NCBI GenBank assembly: GCA_951828585.1
Contig: OX639991.1
Coordinates: 2,326,576 to 2,390,575, forward strand
Source: Longimicrobiales bacterium
GTDB taxonomy: Bacteria; Gemmatimonadota; Gemmatimonadetes; Longimicrobiales; Gaopeijiaceae
Length of the DNA: 64,000 bases
Direction: 5' to 3'
Shown: positions 1 to 8,888 of the stretch, piece by piece
Layout: each line of letters begins with the position of its first letter
Numbering within the stretch: the stretch's first letter is position 1
Program-made: the position numbers and the translations under genes
The notes under the pieces: generated by a model
Seen by the model: the letters and a program-made list of their open reading frames with translations, nothing else
Database searches by the model: none
What the model was told of the DNA's origin: nothing

Positions 1-1250
1 GCCTCGCGCAGGGCATGGAAATGATTCGCGGCCGCCATCGGCCGATTGCCTACATAGTGAACGAATGGCCGTTCGAGGGCGCGGAGGGCAGGCGTGTGAT
101 CCAGGCGTCTGGCGAACGCTCGCAACATGGACAGATCCGTCGATCCCTCCAGGTACAGAACCCAGCCGGTCTGTTCCGCCTGGTAGTAGTGTTCGAATCC
201 GAACTCGTTGAGTGACTTCAGCACCTGACTGCCGCGGTTGTCCAACCGGTGCGGCTTTCCAACGAAGGCGATGACCAGGTCCTTGCCGGCCGCCTCGTTG
301 AGAAGGACTTCGGAATGGCTGGCTGCAATGATCTGGCTTCTCGTGGCCTCGGCCGTTTCGGAGAGCAACTGATAGGTCTGCCGCTGGCGGAGGATCTCGA
401 GGTGCGCATCCGGCTCGTCGAGCAACAGCACGGCCCCGGGATTCGCGTACATGTATGCCAGGAGCAGCAAACTCTGTTGTAGACCCCGGCCCGCGCAGGA
501 AAGGTCGAGCTCGACTCCTTCTTCCCGGTAGGTCATCGCGATCTCACCACGCTCTTCGATGTAGCGTGGCGCTCTCAGTTCCGCTCCGAACAACGCGCGA
601 ATCCGGCCGACCAGATCGCTCCAGCGAATCCCGTCTTCGTACACGCTGTAACAGAGGTTGCGCAGGACCTCGGCGGTGCGCCCCTCCCCGACGCGGACGT
701 TGACGGCACCCTGGTCGAGGCGTGTTTCCGTGGCCGCCAATCCGGACATCGGGGGTAGAAACGCAATTCGAACCTGTCCGGCCGCTGTGGGAACGGGCAT
801 TCGCCTGGGATTCCGGTCTTCGGACAGACGAAGGGGCCGACAATAGAAGGATTCCTCGTTGGCGTAGTCGAATTCCAGTCCGCAATCCCACGCACCGTCC
901 TCGGCAATGCCGCTGACCGTAACGTCGATCCGGATGTTGCTGGTCTTCTGTTTGCCGTCGGTCCAATCCACGTTGCGGACCCTGAGTCCCCGCCACAGGA
1001 GGTTCGCGTGTGGCACGGGAATCGCGACCAGGTCCCGGCGGTTGACCGCCACCCCCGGTCGTTTCCCCGGGGTCTTGTGCCCCGACCACTTCTCGTTCCA
1101 GCGTCGCCGGCCGATGTCCCACAACGCCAGCGCCTGCATGGCCGAGGTCTTCCCGGAGTTGTTGGGCCCGATGAAGACGACGGGGCTTCCGAGTTCGATT
1201 TCGACCGACTCGAAGCGCTTGAAGTTGCGGATGGTGAGGTGGGTCAACAC
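1..1250 (-). CDS. AAA ATPase with TOPRIM-like C-terminus (OLD-family-like), 3' end outside window
   Basis: Minus-strand reading frame that runs off the left edge; about 416 residues are visible. It opens after a TGA near 1284, and the likeliest starts are adjacent GTG (1250) and TTG (1247), neither with a good ribosome site. Seen: Walker A GPNNSGKT at residues 28-35, a signature-like SCAGRGLQQ, Walker B VLLLDEPDAHLE near residue 273, an ASHS switch motif, then LYLEGSTDL near residue 370, which resembles the first acidic motif of a TOPRIM domain. Families with this order are SMC/RecF-like ATPases joined to a nuclease, including OLD proteins of phage and bacterial defence. Whether it acts in defence or repair cannot be told here. 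It follows the carrier gene on the same strand by 85 bp, so it may be co-transcribed. Confidence 0.8.
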   Translation of the reverse strand, partial: MLTHLTIRNFKRFESVEIELGSPVVFIGPNNSGKTSAMQALALWDIGRRRWNEKWSGHKTPGKRPGVAVNRRDLVAIPVPHANLLWRGLRVRNVDWTDGKQKTSNIRIDVTVSGIAEDGAWDCGLEFDYANEESFYCRPLRLSEDRNPRRMPVPTAAGQVRIAFLPPMSGLAATETRLDQGAVNVRVGEGRTAEVLRNLCYSVYEDGIRWSDLVGRIRALFGAELRAPRYIEERGEIAMTYREEGVELDLSCAGRGLQQSLLLLAYMYANPGAVLLLDEPDAHLEILRQRQTYQLLSETAEATRSQIIAASHSEVLLNEAAGKDLVIAFVGKPHRLDNRGSQVLKSLNEFGFEHYYQAEQTGWVLYLEGSTDLSMLRAFARRLDHTPALRALERPFVHYVGNRPMAAANHFHALRE

Positions 1251-1335
1251 GAGGGGGTCACGGGGCTCGAGTGCTGGTCAGACCGCCATCACGGAATGTA
1301 AATGGACCCCGCCGCGAGCGCTCCAGATCAGCCCC

Positions 1336-2676
1336 TCACCCCAACCCCACCCAGACCCCCACCGCGATCGCCACCAGCCCCAGCGCCACAAGCCCCAGAT
1401 ACACCTTCCCCGCCCACCGCAGCCAGTCCTCATACCGCACACCCGCCGACGCCAGCACCGCCATCAGCGCGCCATTCGTCGGCGTCAGCAAGTCACACAA
1501 ACCCGCCCCATACTGATACGCCAGCACCGTCACCTGGCGCGAAAGGCCCAGCAGGTCCGAGAGCGGGACCAATAGCGGCATCGTCAGCACGGCCTGCCCG
1601 CTCACACTCGGCACAGGCACGTGGACCGCCGTGTGCGCGCCCACCATCCCGAACGCCGACGCCAGCACCGGCAGCCCCTCGAGCGGGGTGAACATCCCGT
1701 GCACGATCGTGTCCACGATCCGTCCGTCCTGCAAAACCACGTAGATTGCGCGCGCAAACCCGATCAACAGTCCCGCGTACGCCATCTCCCGAAACCCGCG
1801 CACGTACGCGTTGGCCGTCCCCCCCACCCCCATCCCCGCCAGCAGCCCCACGATCACCCCCATGATGAAAAACGCCGCCGACAGCTCGTTGAATCCCCAC
1901 CCCCACCCCATCATCCCCACCACGACCACCGCGAAAGTCGCGGCCACCAGCGCGAAGATCCCCCAGTCCGACGCCCTCATGCCCTCCGCCTCCTCCTCGC
2001 TCACCGCCTCCGCCGGGCCCCGCGTCCGCCGCGCGTAGCGCATCGTCATCCCGATCCAGAAGGCCAGCGCGAGCACCAGGAAGATGCTGCGGAACACCGC
2101 CCCCGACCCCAGCGGCAGCTCGGCCAGCTTCTGCGCGATCGCCACCTGGAACGGGTTGATGGGACTGAACGCGGACCCCACGAACGCGGCCCCCGCGCTC
2201 ATCGCCACCGCCACCATCGGGGTAAATCCCAGTCTCCGCGCCAGGATCAGCAGCACGGGAATCAGCGGGATGATCTCCTCCTGCATGTTCTCGATCACGC
2301 CGCCGGTCGCGAAGAGGAAGGACACGAGCGGGATCACCAGCAGGTCCCGTCCCCCGAGCGAACTGATCAGCGAGGTCACGCCCCTCCGCAGCGCCCCGGT
2401 CCGGTCCACCACGGTGAATGCGCCACCGATCAGGAAGACCAGGAAGATGACCTCGGCCGCGTCCGCCATCCCGCGCGGCAGCGCGACCACCGCTTCGAAC
2501 GGCCCCACCGGGTTCGGCTCGACTTCGTGATAAGTGCCTGCCACCACCACACTTCGCCCCGTCACCTCGTCGTCGCGCCGGTCATACTCGCCCGCCGGCA
2601 GCACATGGCTCGCCACGGCGGCGAGGATCACGCACCCGGTCAGCAGCACCAGCGGGTGCGGGACCTTGAACTTCAC
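1336..2676 (-). CDS. DcuC/YfcC-family membrane carrier
   Basis: 446 residues, almost entirely hydrophobic segments separated by short loops, consistent with 10-12 membrane helices in the inner membrane. The pattern GGVIENMQEEIIPLIP, the small-residue stretch around AFVGSAFSPINPFQ and the later SGQAVLTMPLL match the DcuC superfamily as seen in YfcC-like proteins, which carry dicarboxylates, amino acids or short peptides. The substrate is not readable from sequence. The GTG start overlaps the stop of the upstream amidohydrolase gene (GTGA, 2673-2676), so the two are probably translationally coupled and the carrier may import the product of that hydrolase. The charged 45-residue loop after the first helix is typical of YfcC-type members. 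Confidence 0.8.
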   Translation of the reverse strand: MKFKVPHPLVLLTGCVILAAVASHVLPAGEYDRRDDEVTGRSVVVAGTYHEVEPNPVGPFEAVVALPRGMADAAEVIFLVFLIGGAFTVVDRTGALRRGVTSLISSLGGRDLLVIPLVSFLFATGGVIENMQEEIIPLIPVLLILARRLGFTPMVAVAMSAGAAFVGSAFSPINPFQVAIAQKLAELPLGSGAVFRSIFLVLALAFWIGMTMRYARRTRGPAEAVSEEEAEGMRASDWGIFALVAATFAVVVVGMMGWGWGFNELSAAFFIMGVIVGLLAGMGVGGTANAYVRGFREMAYAGLLIGFARAIYVVLQDGRIVDTIVHGMFTPLEGLPVLASAFGMVGAHTAVHVPVPSVSGQAVLTMPLLVPLSDLLGLSRQVTVLAYQYGAGLCDLLTPTNGALMAVLASAGVRYEDWLRWAGKVYLGLVALGLVAIAVGVWVGLG

Positions 2677-4103
2677 GAAATGCCGACCCGCCCCCGCACG
2701 TCCTCCAGCATCTTCACCGAGTCGTAGCCGACGCCGTCCTTGAAGACGACCGTCACGTTGCGGATCACCGACGGATCCGCCGTAAGGTCGCCGCTCATGA
2801 CGACCAGGTCCGCAATCTTGCCCGCCTCGACCGTCCCCAGATCGTCGAAGAGGTCCAGAACCCGCGCCCCGTTCGCGCTGATCACCTGCACGACCTCGTG
2901 CGGCGACAGTCCAGCCTCGGAGAGCAGCTCGTAGTTGCGCTGGTCCCCGTAACCGGGCAACGCGCCGCCGTTGCCGGTGGGATCCACCCCGGCCGCCAGC
3001 ACTCCACCCGCCCGATAGAACGCCTTCTCGTACGCCATCGCGGTCAGGAAATCCTCCTCGGGCCGCCCGATCTCGTCAATCTGGGCCTTGTTGGCCAGGT
3101 AGTCCTCGCGCACGGCCGGGGCCATGGCGTCCAGCGAGCGCGCGTCGCGGGTGGGCCGCCCCTGGATGAAGAGCTCGTAGACGGCCAGCGTCGAGGTCAT
3201 CGCGACATCCGCGTCCATCATTGTCTTGAAGGTCGCCTGCGCCTCGGGTCCGTTCGGGTCGATGCTGACGGCGTCGTTCCACAGCGTCTGCGGGCACTCG
3301 TCACGGTCGCGGCCCGCCGAATAGTCGCTGTTGGTGGCCAGGCCGTGCTCGATGTTGTCGATCCCGAGTCCCACCGCCTCGGTGAAGCTGATCGAACAGA
3401 GGTGCCCGGTCACCTTGATCCCCTGCTTGTGCGCCTCGTCGATCACCGCGCTTAGCTCCTCGGTGCGGATGTTCGTGTAGGCCTTCAGCCAGGTGGCGCC
3501 CTCGGCGGCCCAGTAGCGCACGAAGCGGCGCGCCTGCTCGGGCGACTCGATCATCGTCATCTGCGAGATTCCGCCCCCGGCGGTGATGTACGGCGCGGTG
3601 ATGTGGATGCGCGGCCCCGGCGCCCGCCCCGCGTCGATCTCGTCGCGCAGGTTGATTTCCGCGTACGGCTGCCGGCTCCCCGTCGTGCGCACGGTGGTGA
3701 CCCCGCTCCCCAGGTAGAGCCGCGGCGCGCTGTAGGTGAGCTGCGCCGACCGCCCCCCCGCGGCCGTGTAGAAGAGGTGATTGTGAAGCCCCACCATTCC
3801 CGGAATGACCGTGTGGCCGGTCAGGTCCATCACCTCGGCGCCGTCGGGGATGTTCACCGTGCCGTCGGCGCCCACCGCGGCGATGCGGTTGCCGCTGATC
3901 ACCACCGTCTGGCCGCGCCGCGCGGGCTGGCCGGTGCCGTCGATCAGGGTGACGCCGGTGAGCGCGATGGTCTCGGCCGTGACGGTCGCGTAGCCGGCCG
4001 CGGCGGAGTTTTCCACGGGCCGCTGGGCCGACAGGGTCGTGGCGAAGGCGGACGCAACCAAACACGCGCCGCCGGTGTATCCAACAATAGTCCTCAAGCT
4101 CAT
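2673..4103 (-). CDS. Exported metal-dependent amidohydrolase (imidazolonepropionase/prolidase type)
   Basis: 476 residues starting at ATG 4103, chosen because AGAGGAGAG lies just upstream and a signal peptide follows directly (hydrophobic to residue ~24, ending at SAQ). Amidohydrolase-superfamily marks in order: VTLIDGTG and the composite beta-sandwich start, the metal-binding HNH in GMVGLHNHLFY, GHLCSI, the IEHGLATN strand and the late Asp in AAGVDPTG. The C-terminal ADLVVMSGD closes the beta-sandwich. Secreted members of this group cleave cyclic amides or X-Pro type dipeptides; the exact substrate is unknown. Coupled by overlap to the downstream carrier. A longer upstream frame exists but is not needed and lies over a divergent gene. 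Confidence 0.85.
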   Translation of the reverse strand: MSLRTIVGYTGGACLVASAFATTLSAQRPVENSAAAGYATVTAETIALTGVTLIDGTGQPARRGQTVVISGNRIAAVGADGTVNIPDGAEVMDLTGHTVIPGMVGLHNHLFYTAAGGRSAQLTYSAPRLYLGSGVTTVRTTGSRQPYAEINLRDEIDAGRAPGPRIHITAPYITAGGGISQMTMIESPEQARRFVRYWAAEGATWLKAYTNIRTEELSAVIDEAHKQGIKVTGHLCSISFTEAVGLGIDNIEHGLATNSDYSAGRDRDECPQTLWNDAVSIDPNGPEAQATFKTMMDADVAMTSTLAVYELFIQGRPTRDARSLDAMAPAVREDYLANKAQIDEIGRPEEDFLTAMAYEKAFYRAGGVLAAGVDPTGNGGALPGYGDQRNYELLSEAGLSPHEVVQVISANGARVLDLFDDLGTVEAGKIADLVVMSGDLTADPSVIRNVTVVFKDGVGYDSVKMLEDVRGRVGIS

Positions 4104-4274
4104 ACCGCTCTCCTCTGCTCGTTGCAGTTGTGCGCATACTGCGTGGCATTCTGGTCCGGCCGGCGGGTTTGCGCCAGTGGATGGAGCGCGCGATGGTGAG
4201 GTCCTCCCGATCCCCCGCAGCGGAGGTGTGGCGCCGTGAACAAGCCCGCAGGTCCCAACTCCCGATCGCACCGA

Positions 4275-5660
4275 ATGCGCCTGCTCGCCCTGCTGGCGGC
4301 CCTCGCCGCCTCGAGCCTCCCTAGCCAGGCCCTCGCCCAGGACCCCGAAAACGAGGGTCCCTTCCGTATCGGCAACGTGAGATGGGGCGACGCCCCGGAC
4401 GGCATCGACTTCATCACGGCCGACGACACCATTCCCCCGCCCGCCGTCATGTGGGACGGATCGCACGCCTTCGTCCCCAACCGCGACTCGGGCACCATCA
4501 CGGTTTTCGATCTCCTGAACGACGAGACCGACGCCACGGTCGAGGTGTGCCCGGAACCCCTCGACGGCGCAATCACCCCCGATCAGGCCACGTACATCGT
4601 GGCGTGCGGCGGCTCCGATGAACTGGTGCTGATCAACACGGCGTCGTTCGTTGTCACCGGGCGGGTTTCCGAGGGGCTGGGGGCGCGGCCCGCCTCGATC
4701 GTGGTTCCCGCGCCGGGGCGTTACGCACTCGTCTACAACGCGGATGGCGGAACGGTGTCGGTAGTGGACCTCGCGGCGCTGGCCGTCGTGCAGACCATCG
4801 ACGTAGGCGTCCAGCCGCTCGTCCTCCGGCTGGGTCGGTCTCCGCACCGTCCGGATGGCCAGCGCGTCCACGTGTCGAACCAGGTCGCGGGCAGTTTCGT
4901 CGAGCTGGTTCCGGTAGTGGAGCCCGTGGAGCGGCGCCCGGCCGGGGAAATTCCGCCCCTCAACGAAGTCGTCGTCCTGGGCATGATCCACGGCCGGCAC
5001 GAGACGAGCGAGTTGTTCTCCCTGGAGGTCGTGCGCGATCTGGTCCGCGCGATCGACCCCGACTACTGGCTCACCGAGATTCCGCCCAACCGCTGGGACC
5101 GGGCGTGGGCCGAATACCAGGCCGCCGGCACCGTCGAGGAGCCGCGCGTGCGCCGCTTTCCCGAGTACATGGAGGGACTCTTCCCGCTGTCGCGCGAGCT
5201 GGATTTCGAGGTCATCCCGACGGCGGGTTGGACGCAGCCGATGTCGGACTTCCGGGCCGCGTACCTGGATGCGTATTCAGCGGACCCGGAGCGGGCCGCG
5301 AGGTGGGCCGAATATCAGGCCGCCGCCCGGGCATCCGCGGAAGCGCTGGCCGCCGGAGGAGCCGCCGACGATCCCCGCTGGATCCACACCGACGCCTACG
5401 ACGAAGCCTACGACATCCGCATGCGCACCTACGCCCGCCTCTTCGACATGTCTCTCGGGCCCGGCGGATGGGTGGCGATCAATGCGTCGCACTGGGCGAA
5501 CATCGAACGCGCGCTCGACCGCCACCGCGGCGAGGGCGCGCGCTTTCTGCTGACCTACGGCGCCGGACACAAGGGGCCGTTCCTGCGCGAGTTGCGGAAG
5601 CGCGACGATATCGCGTTGCTGGATGTGGGAGAGTTTCTGGATGGGTTGGAGGGGAAGTAG
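4275..5660 (+). CDS. Exported YncE-like propeller fused to a TraB/DUF5694-like domain
   Basis: 461 residues. ATG 4275 is chosen over ATG 4236 because a clean signal peptide begins there and is cleaved near ALAQ. Residues ~30-230 contain YVTN/YncE-style blades (AFVPNRDSGTITVFD, YALVYNADGGTVSVVDL, RVHVSNQVAGSFVEL), too few for a closed seven-blade ring. From about residue 245 the sequence changes to LGMIHGRHE, LTEIPPNRWDRAW and, near the end, TYGAGHKGPFLREL, a pattern resembling the TraB/ChaN/DUF5694 group of possible metal-dependent hydrolases. The reading frame is continuous with no sign of a frameshift. It is divergent from the amidohydrolase; the 171-bp gap holds both promoters. Confidence 0.7.
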   Translation: MRLLALLAALAASSLPSQALAQDPENEGPFRIGNVRWGDAPDGIDFITADDTIPPPAVMWDGSHAFVPNRDSGTITVFDLLNDETDATVEVCPEPLDGAITPDQATYIVACGGSDELVLINTASFVVTGRVSEGLGARPASIVVPAPGRYALVYNADGGTVSVVDLAALAVVQTIDVGVQPLVLRLGRSPHRPDGQRVHVSNQVAGSFVELVPVVEPVERRPAGEIPPLNEVVVLGMIHGRHETSELFSLEVVRDLVRAIDPDYWLTEIPPNRWDRAWAEYQAAGTVEEPRVRRFPEYMEGLFPLSRELDFEVIPTAGWTQPMSDFRAAYLDAYSADPERAARWAEYQAAARASAEALAAGGAADDPRWIHTDAYDEAYDIRMRTYARLFDMSLGPGGWVAINASHWANIERALDRHRGEGARFLLTYGAGHKGPFLRELRKRDDIALLDVGEFLDGLEGK

Positions 5661-5665
5661 CACGC

Positions 5666-5685
5666 GGGCGGGGTGAAGCCCGCCC
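5666..5685. other. GC stem-loop after the propeller fusion gene
   Basis: GGGCGGG pairs perfectly with CCCGCCC around a GTGAAG loop, starting 5 bp after the stop codon. There is no T-run after it, so it is not a classical intrinsic terminator. It may stabilise the 3' end of the mRNA. It sits immediately before a copy of the dispersed repeat. Confidence 0.5.
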
Positions 5686-5687
5686 CT

Positions 5688-5859
5688 GCAGCCCGCGGAC
5701 AAAATCCCCCCGGCATTCGAGCGGCGATGCATCCGCGCTGGACCGCTTCGCTCTGCGTTGCTCCTCGGGCGAATAGCGCTGCTATTCCCCTTTCGTCGCG
5801 CCTTGCCAGCCCGGCGCCTCACCGCTCTCGGTGCTCGGGCGGATTCATCCACGGACCGC
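5688..5859 (+). repeat. Dispersed MITE-like element, copy 1 (lacks the AT-rich core)
   Basis: About 172 bp. The left end reads GCAGCCCGCGGACAAAATCC and the right end is close to its reverse complement (TCCACGGACCGCC). The centre holds the hairpin GAATAGC-GCT-GCTATTC. It matches the copies at 51584, 54044 (inverted) and 58624. Unlike the two other full copies it has no 67-bp AT-rich core: the two flanking GCTTCGCT repeats are collapsed to one. CTAG termini are not preserved here. Confidence 0.85.
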
Positions 5860-5902
5860 CAGCAGCCCTTGCCGCAGCACGCTTGCACCGCTATCCTGCA
5901 CA

Positions 5903-5930
5903 TGCACCATAATTATGCACAGGAGAAATC
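5903..5930 (+). promoter_or_regulatory. Palindromic operator and ribosome site of an antitoxin/PIN operon
   Basis: CATAATTATG (5908-5917) is a perfect palindrome in an otherwise GC-rich tract, flanked by TGCAC on the left and GCAC on the right. It is followed by AGGAGA 6 bp before the ATG at 5931. Position and symmetry suggest an operator for autoregulation by the antitoxin. Confidence 0.55.
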
Positions 5931-6200
5931 ATGGCACGCATCCACTTCATCGTGAAGGAGACCGCGAAGATGCGCTACCAGGACCAGGCGCGCAGGGAGG
6001 GGAAGTCGCTCGGCGAGTGGTTCCGGGAGGCCGCCGACGAGAAGCTGGCCTCGGCGCGGCCCGGGAGGTTCACGGTCGAGGAGCTTCGTGAATTTGCCGC
6101 CCAGTGCGACGCAATGCATCCCCCGGGCGCACGGGAACCCGATTGGGAGGAGATCAAGAAGATCCTTGTGGAAACCCGGTATCCGGATCTGGGGGTATAG
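5931..6200 (+). CDS. Antitoxin of a PIN-domain toxin-antitoxin pair
   Basis: 89 residues, strongly preceded by AGGAGA. It begins ARIHFIVKETAKMRYQDQA and has a short strand followed by helices (KSLGEWFREAADEKL), which fits a ribbon-helix-helix DNA-binding N-terminus, then a charged C-terminal half (EELREFAAQCDAMHP, EPDWEEIKKIL) of the kind that wraps around a PIN toxin. It lies 41 bp upstream of a PIN gene, so it is called by context as the antitoxin and probable repressor of the pair. The family itself was not recognised with certainty. Confidence 0.65.
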   Translation: MARIHFIVKETAKMRYQDQARREGKSLGEWFREAADEKLASARPGRFTVEELREFAAQCDAMHPPGAREPDWEEIKKILVETRYPDLGV

Positions 6201-6241
6201 CCCGTGGACCAGGACCAATCCGATCTCGTTCGGCGGTGTCG

Positions 6242-6634
6242 ATGAATTTCGTCGACGCGAACGTGTTCATGTACTTCGTCGGAAGGGCGCATCCCCTTCG
6301 GGACGAAGCCCGGGCGTTCTTCCACCGGTCCCGTGAGCGGGACATTCCGTTGGTGACCTCGGCCGAAGTTCTTCAAGAGATTCTGCACCGGTACCTCCGC
6401 CGGAAAAGGCGCCACATGGCCGACGCGGCGTTTCGACTCGTGGAAGCCACCATGTCCGATGTCTGGCCCATCGATCGCACCGACGTTGAGCGGGCGCGCA
6501 GTCTGGCCCACCGCTATCCCGGGCTCGAAGCGCGCGACCTCGTGCACCTTGCGTGCTGCATTCGGCGGAAGCCCCGTGAACTGGTCACCTTCGACCGGGC
6601 GCTAGCCGCGGCGTGGGAGGCCCGGCGGAGTTGA
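6242..6634 (+). CDS. vapC: VapC-like PIN-domain ribonuclease toxin
   Basis: 130 residues. The PIN fold is marked by the N-terminal MNFVDANVFMYF (first catalytic Asp), Glu in TSAEVLQEIL, and the late acidic cluster GLEARDLVHLA followed by VTFDRAL. VapC enzymes are magnesium-dependent endoribonucleases that cleave tRNA or rRNA and are held inactive by the cognate antitoxin, here the gene just upstream. The gene is convergent with the multicopper oxidase gene, with only 9 bp between stop codons. Length is normal for the family and all expected acidic residues are present, so it looks functional. Confidence 0.85.
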   Translation: MNFVDANVFMYFVGRAHPLRDEARAFFHRSRERDIPLVTSAEVLQEILHRYLRRKRRHMADAAFRLVEATMSDVWPIDRTDVERARSLAHRYPGLEARDLVHLACCIRRKPRELVTFDRALAAAWEARRS

Positions 6635-6643
6635 CCGTCGTCG

Positions 6644-8875
6644 CTACCCGCTCCCCGACCCTCCCACCTCGAACAGCATCCGCATCCCCGACTCCAGGTG
6701 CTCGGAGATGTGGCAGTGCGCCATCCAGCGGCCCGGGTTGGTGATCTCGAGCAGGATGTCGGTTGTGGTCCCCGCAGGCAGCAGCACGGTGTCCTTCCAG
6801 GCGAGGTTCTCGTTCGGCACGCGGTTGCGCTCCAGCACCAGGAAGCGCTGGCCGTGGATGTGGAAGGGGTGCTGCATGGCGTGAAAGGACCGCCGTTCGT
6901 TGTGCAGGCGGATCTTGACCACGTCGCCCACCTCGAAGTTCCAGGCGATGTCCATGTTCTCGTGGCCCGTTGCGGGTTCGCGAATGATCCAGCGCACCTC
7001 CTGCGACGTCGAGTTCCAGTTCATCATCGGCATCGTACCGCTCCACTCGACGGGGTGGAAGTAGGCGGAATCGAAGCGCATCAGGCGGTCGACGATGAAG
7101 GGGATGCCGGAGGCTTCGAGGGTGAAGGTGAGCTCGTGGTCGACGGGGTCGTCGAAGTGTTCGCGGTAGAGAGCGATCTCGCGGGCGGCGTGGAGGTTGG
7201 TGCGCAGGGTGTCGAAGGCGAGGGCGGCTGGGGTGGGCCGGCTACCCGGCGTCCCCGCCACATGCACAACCCCGAGCGTGTCCGTTTCGGCAAAGAACGC
7301 GCCCCCCAGATGGTCGATCCCCTGCACGCGGTTCACCAGCGCCACATCGCCCGGCTCGTCGAAGCGCACATGCACGATGTAGCGCTCGGCGGGACTGAGC
7401 ACGATGCTCTCGATCCATTCCTCGCGCTCGAAGGCCCCCACATCGGTGCCGATGACCTTCATGCGGGCAGCCCCTCCCACGAACGACAGGTTGAAGGTCC
7501 GCGTGTTCGACACATTCGTGATGTACAGCCGCACCACCTCGCCCGCCGTGACGTCCAGCTCGTACTCCGGCTCGCCGTTAACCAGCATGAGGTCGCCGAA
7601 GCGCCCCATGAAGGCGTGCGTGGACCGCTCCTCGCCGAAGGGCATGGGGTCGTCGCCGGCCATGAGGAAGTCGTCGACCATGAGGAACTCCTCGCGGTCG
7701 GCGGGGCCGTAGTAGTCGGGGTGACGCGACTCGACGAGCATGTTGCCGTACAGCCCGAGGTCCTTGAGGACATCTTCGCGATGGTGCGGGTGGTACCAGT
7801 ACACGCCGGGGTCCTTGAAGTGCACCTCGTAGCGGAAGGTCTCACCGGGCTCGACCGGGTCCTGAGTGATGCCGGGCACGCCGTCCGAGGCGTTGTCGAG
7901 GCGGAGGCCGTGCCAGTGAATGGTGGTGGGCCAGGCGATCGAGTTGGTGAAATGGACGGTGACGGTGGCCGCCTCGGGGACGTGCAGGAGTGGTCCCGGG
8001 TACTGCCCGTTGAACCCGTACATGACGTGGTCGCGGCTGTGTATTCGTCGCCGCACGAGGCCGGCCTCGAGGGTGATTTCGTCGCCGTCGGCGAGTTGGA
8101 GGACGTCGCGGGGGCGGGCGAGGGGGAGGGTCGCGGGATCGATGCCGGCGCCGGGGAGGAAGGGGGTGGCGGCGGGGGGGGCGAGGGCCATGAGGGCGGG
8201 GAACATGGTGAGGCCGGGCATCATGGGGGGGTGGGGCCAGGTGCCGTTGCCTGCAGCGGCGTCCATGGCGCCGTGCTGGTGCGTGGGCTGAGCCGTCCCG
8301 GTGGCCCCGAGAATGAATTCCTGCATGTCGGGGGGCGACATCCTTGAACTGGGTGAACTCGCGCGCAGCAGCAGCCGACCTTCCCACTCCGGCGCGTCGG
8401 GCCGCGCCTCGGCCGTGACCAGGATCATGAACTTGTTGAGGTCGATCTCGCCGATGCTGCGCGTGCCGTTGGCGACCGGGCCCAGGTTGATGACCGTGTC
8501 GAAGAGGGGGGTGGCCAGCCAGGCGACGATGTGGTCGTAGTCACCGAGGGTGGCCGGGTCGGGGAGCCCGTCGAGCGTGAGGATTCCCTCGTAGAGGTGG
8601 TTTCCGGCGGAGTTCACGGCCACGCCGAAGGGGGAGTGTGGTGGGCGCAGTTCGAGGTGGCCGGAGAGGCCGTCCAGGCCGGGGCGGGGGGCGAGGAAGA
8701 GGCAGTAGAGGTCGCGGCTGGGCGCGAGGGTGGCGCCGGGGGGTGGGGGGGTGTCGTCGCAGGGTGAGGGGGCGGGGGGGATTGCGAGGCCGTCACGTCC
8801 CGTCGGTCCGGTCGCGGGGGTGGTGGCCACCGCGGCTGCCAGCGCCCCGCTCAGGATTGTCTTCAGTGTCAGCAA
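6644..8875 (-). CDS. Multicopper oxidase, exported
   Basis: 743 residues from TTG 8875, chosen because GGAGGAAG sits just upstream and a signal-like stretch (LKTILSGALAAAVA) follows. All four copper-ligand motifs are present: TIHWHGLRLDN, YWYHPHHRED, HPFHIHGQRF and HCHISEHLESGM with the axial Met. Three cupredoxin-like domains occupy the last two thirds. The first ~210 residues are a separate domain of unassigned type, beginning with Cys/Pro-rich sequence and containing LSGHLELRPPHSP. Such enzymes oxidise metals or phenolics using oxygen in the periplasm. It follows the LRR lipoprotein gene by 13 bp on the same strand and is likely co-transcribed. Confidence 0.9.
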   Translation of the reverse strand: MLTLKTILSGALAAAVATTPATGPTGRDGLAIPPAPSPCDDTPPPPGATLAPSRDLYCLFLAPRPGLDGLSGHLELRPPHSPFGVAVNSAGNHLYEGILTLDGLPDPATLGDYDHIVAWLATPLFDTVINLGPVANGTRSIGEIDLNKFMILVTAEARPDAPEWEGRLLLRASSPSSRMSPPDMQEFILGATGTAQPTHQHGAMDAAAGNGTWPHPPMMPGLTMFPALMALAPPAATPFLPGAGIDPATLPLARPRDVLQLADGDEITLEAGLVRRRIHSRDHVMYGFNGQYPGPLLHVPEAATVTVHFTNSIAWPTTIHWHGLRLDNASDGVPGITQDPVEPGETFRYEVHFKDPGVYWYHPHHREDVLKDLGLYGNMLVESRHPDYYGPADREEFLMVDDFLMAGDDPMPFGEERSTHAFMGRFGDLMLVNGEPEYELDVTAGEVVRLYITNVSNTRTFNLSFVGGAARMKVIGTDVGAFEREEWIESIVLSPAERYIVHVRFDEPGDVALVNRVQGIDHLGGAFFAETDTLGVVHVAGTPGSRPTPAALAFDTLRTNLHAAREIALYREHFDDPVDHELTFTLEASGIPFIVDRLMRFDSAYFHPVEWSGTMPMMNWNSTSQEVRWIIREPATGHENMDIAWNFEVGDVVKIRLHNERRSFHAMQHPFHIHGQRFLVLERNRVPNENLAWKDTVLLPAGTTTDILLEITNPGRWMAHCHISEHLESGMRMLFEVGGSGSG

Positions 8876-8888
8876 TCTTCCTCCGTTC

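Noticed and set aside
4104-5000. A 299-residue N-terminal extension of the amidohydrolase
   Set aside because: It is antisense to the propeller fusion gene and lacks any domain. A ribosome site and signal peptide define the start at 4103.
8100-8760. Long G-rich plus-strand reading frames over the multicopper oxidase
   Set aside because: Gly/Val/Glu-rich shadow translation of a real minus-strand gene with full copper motifs.
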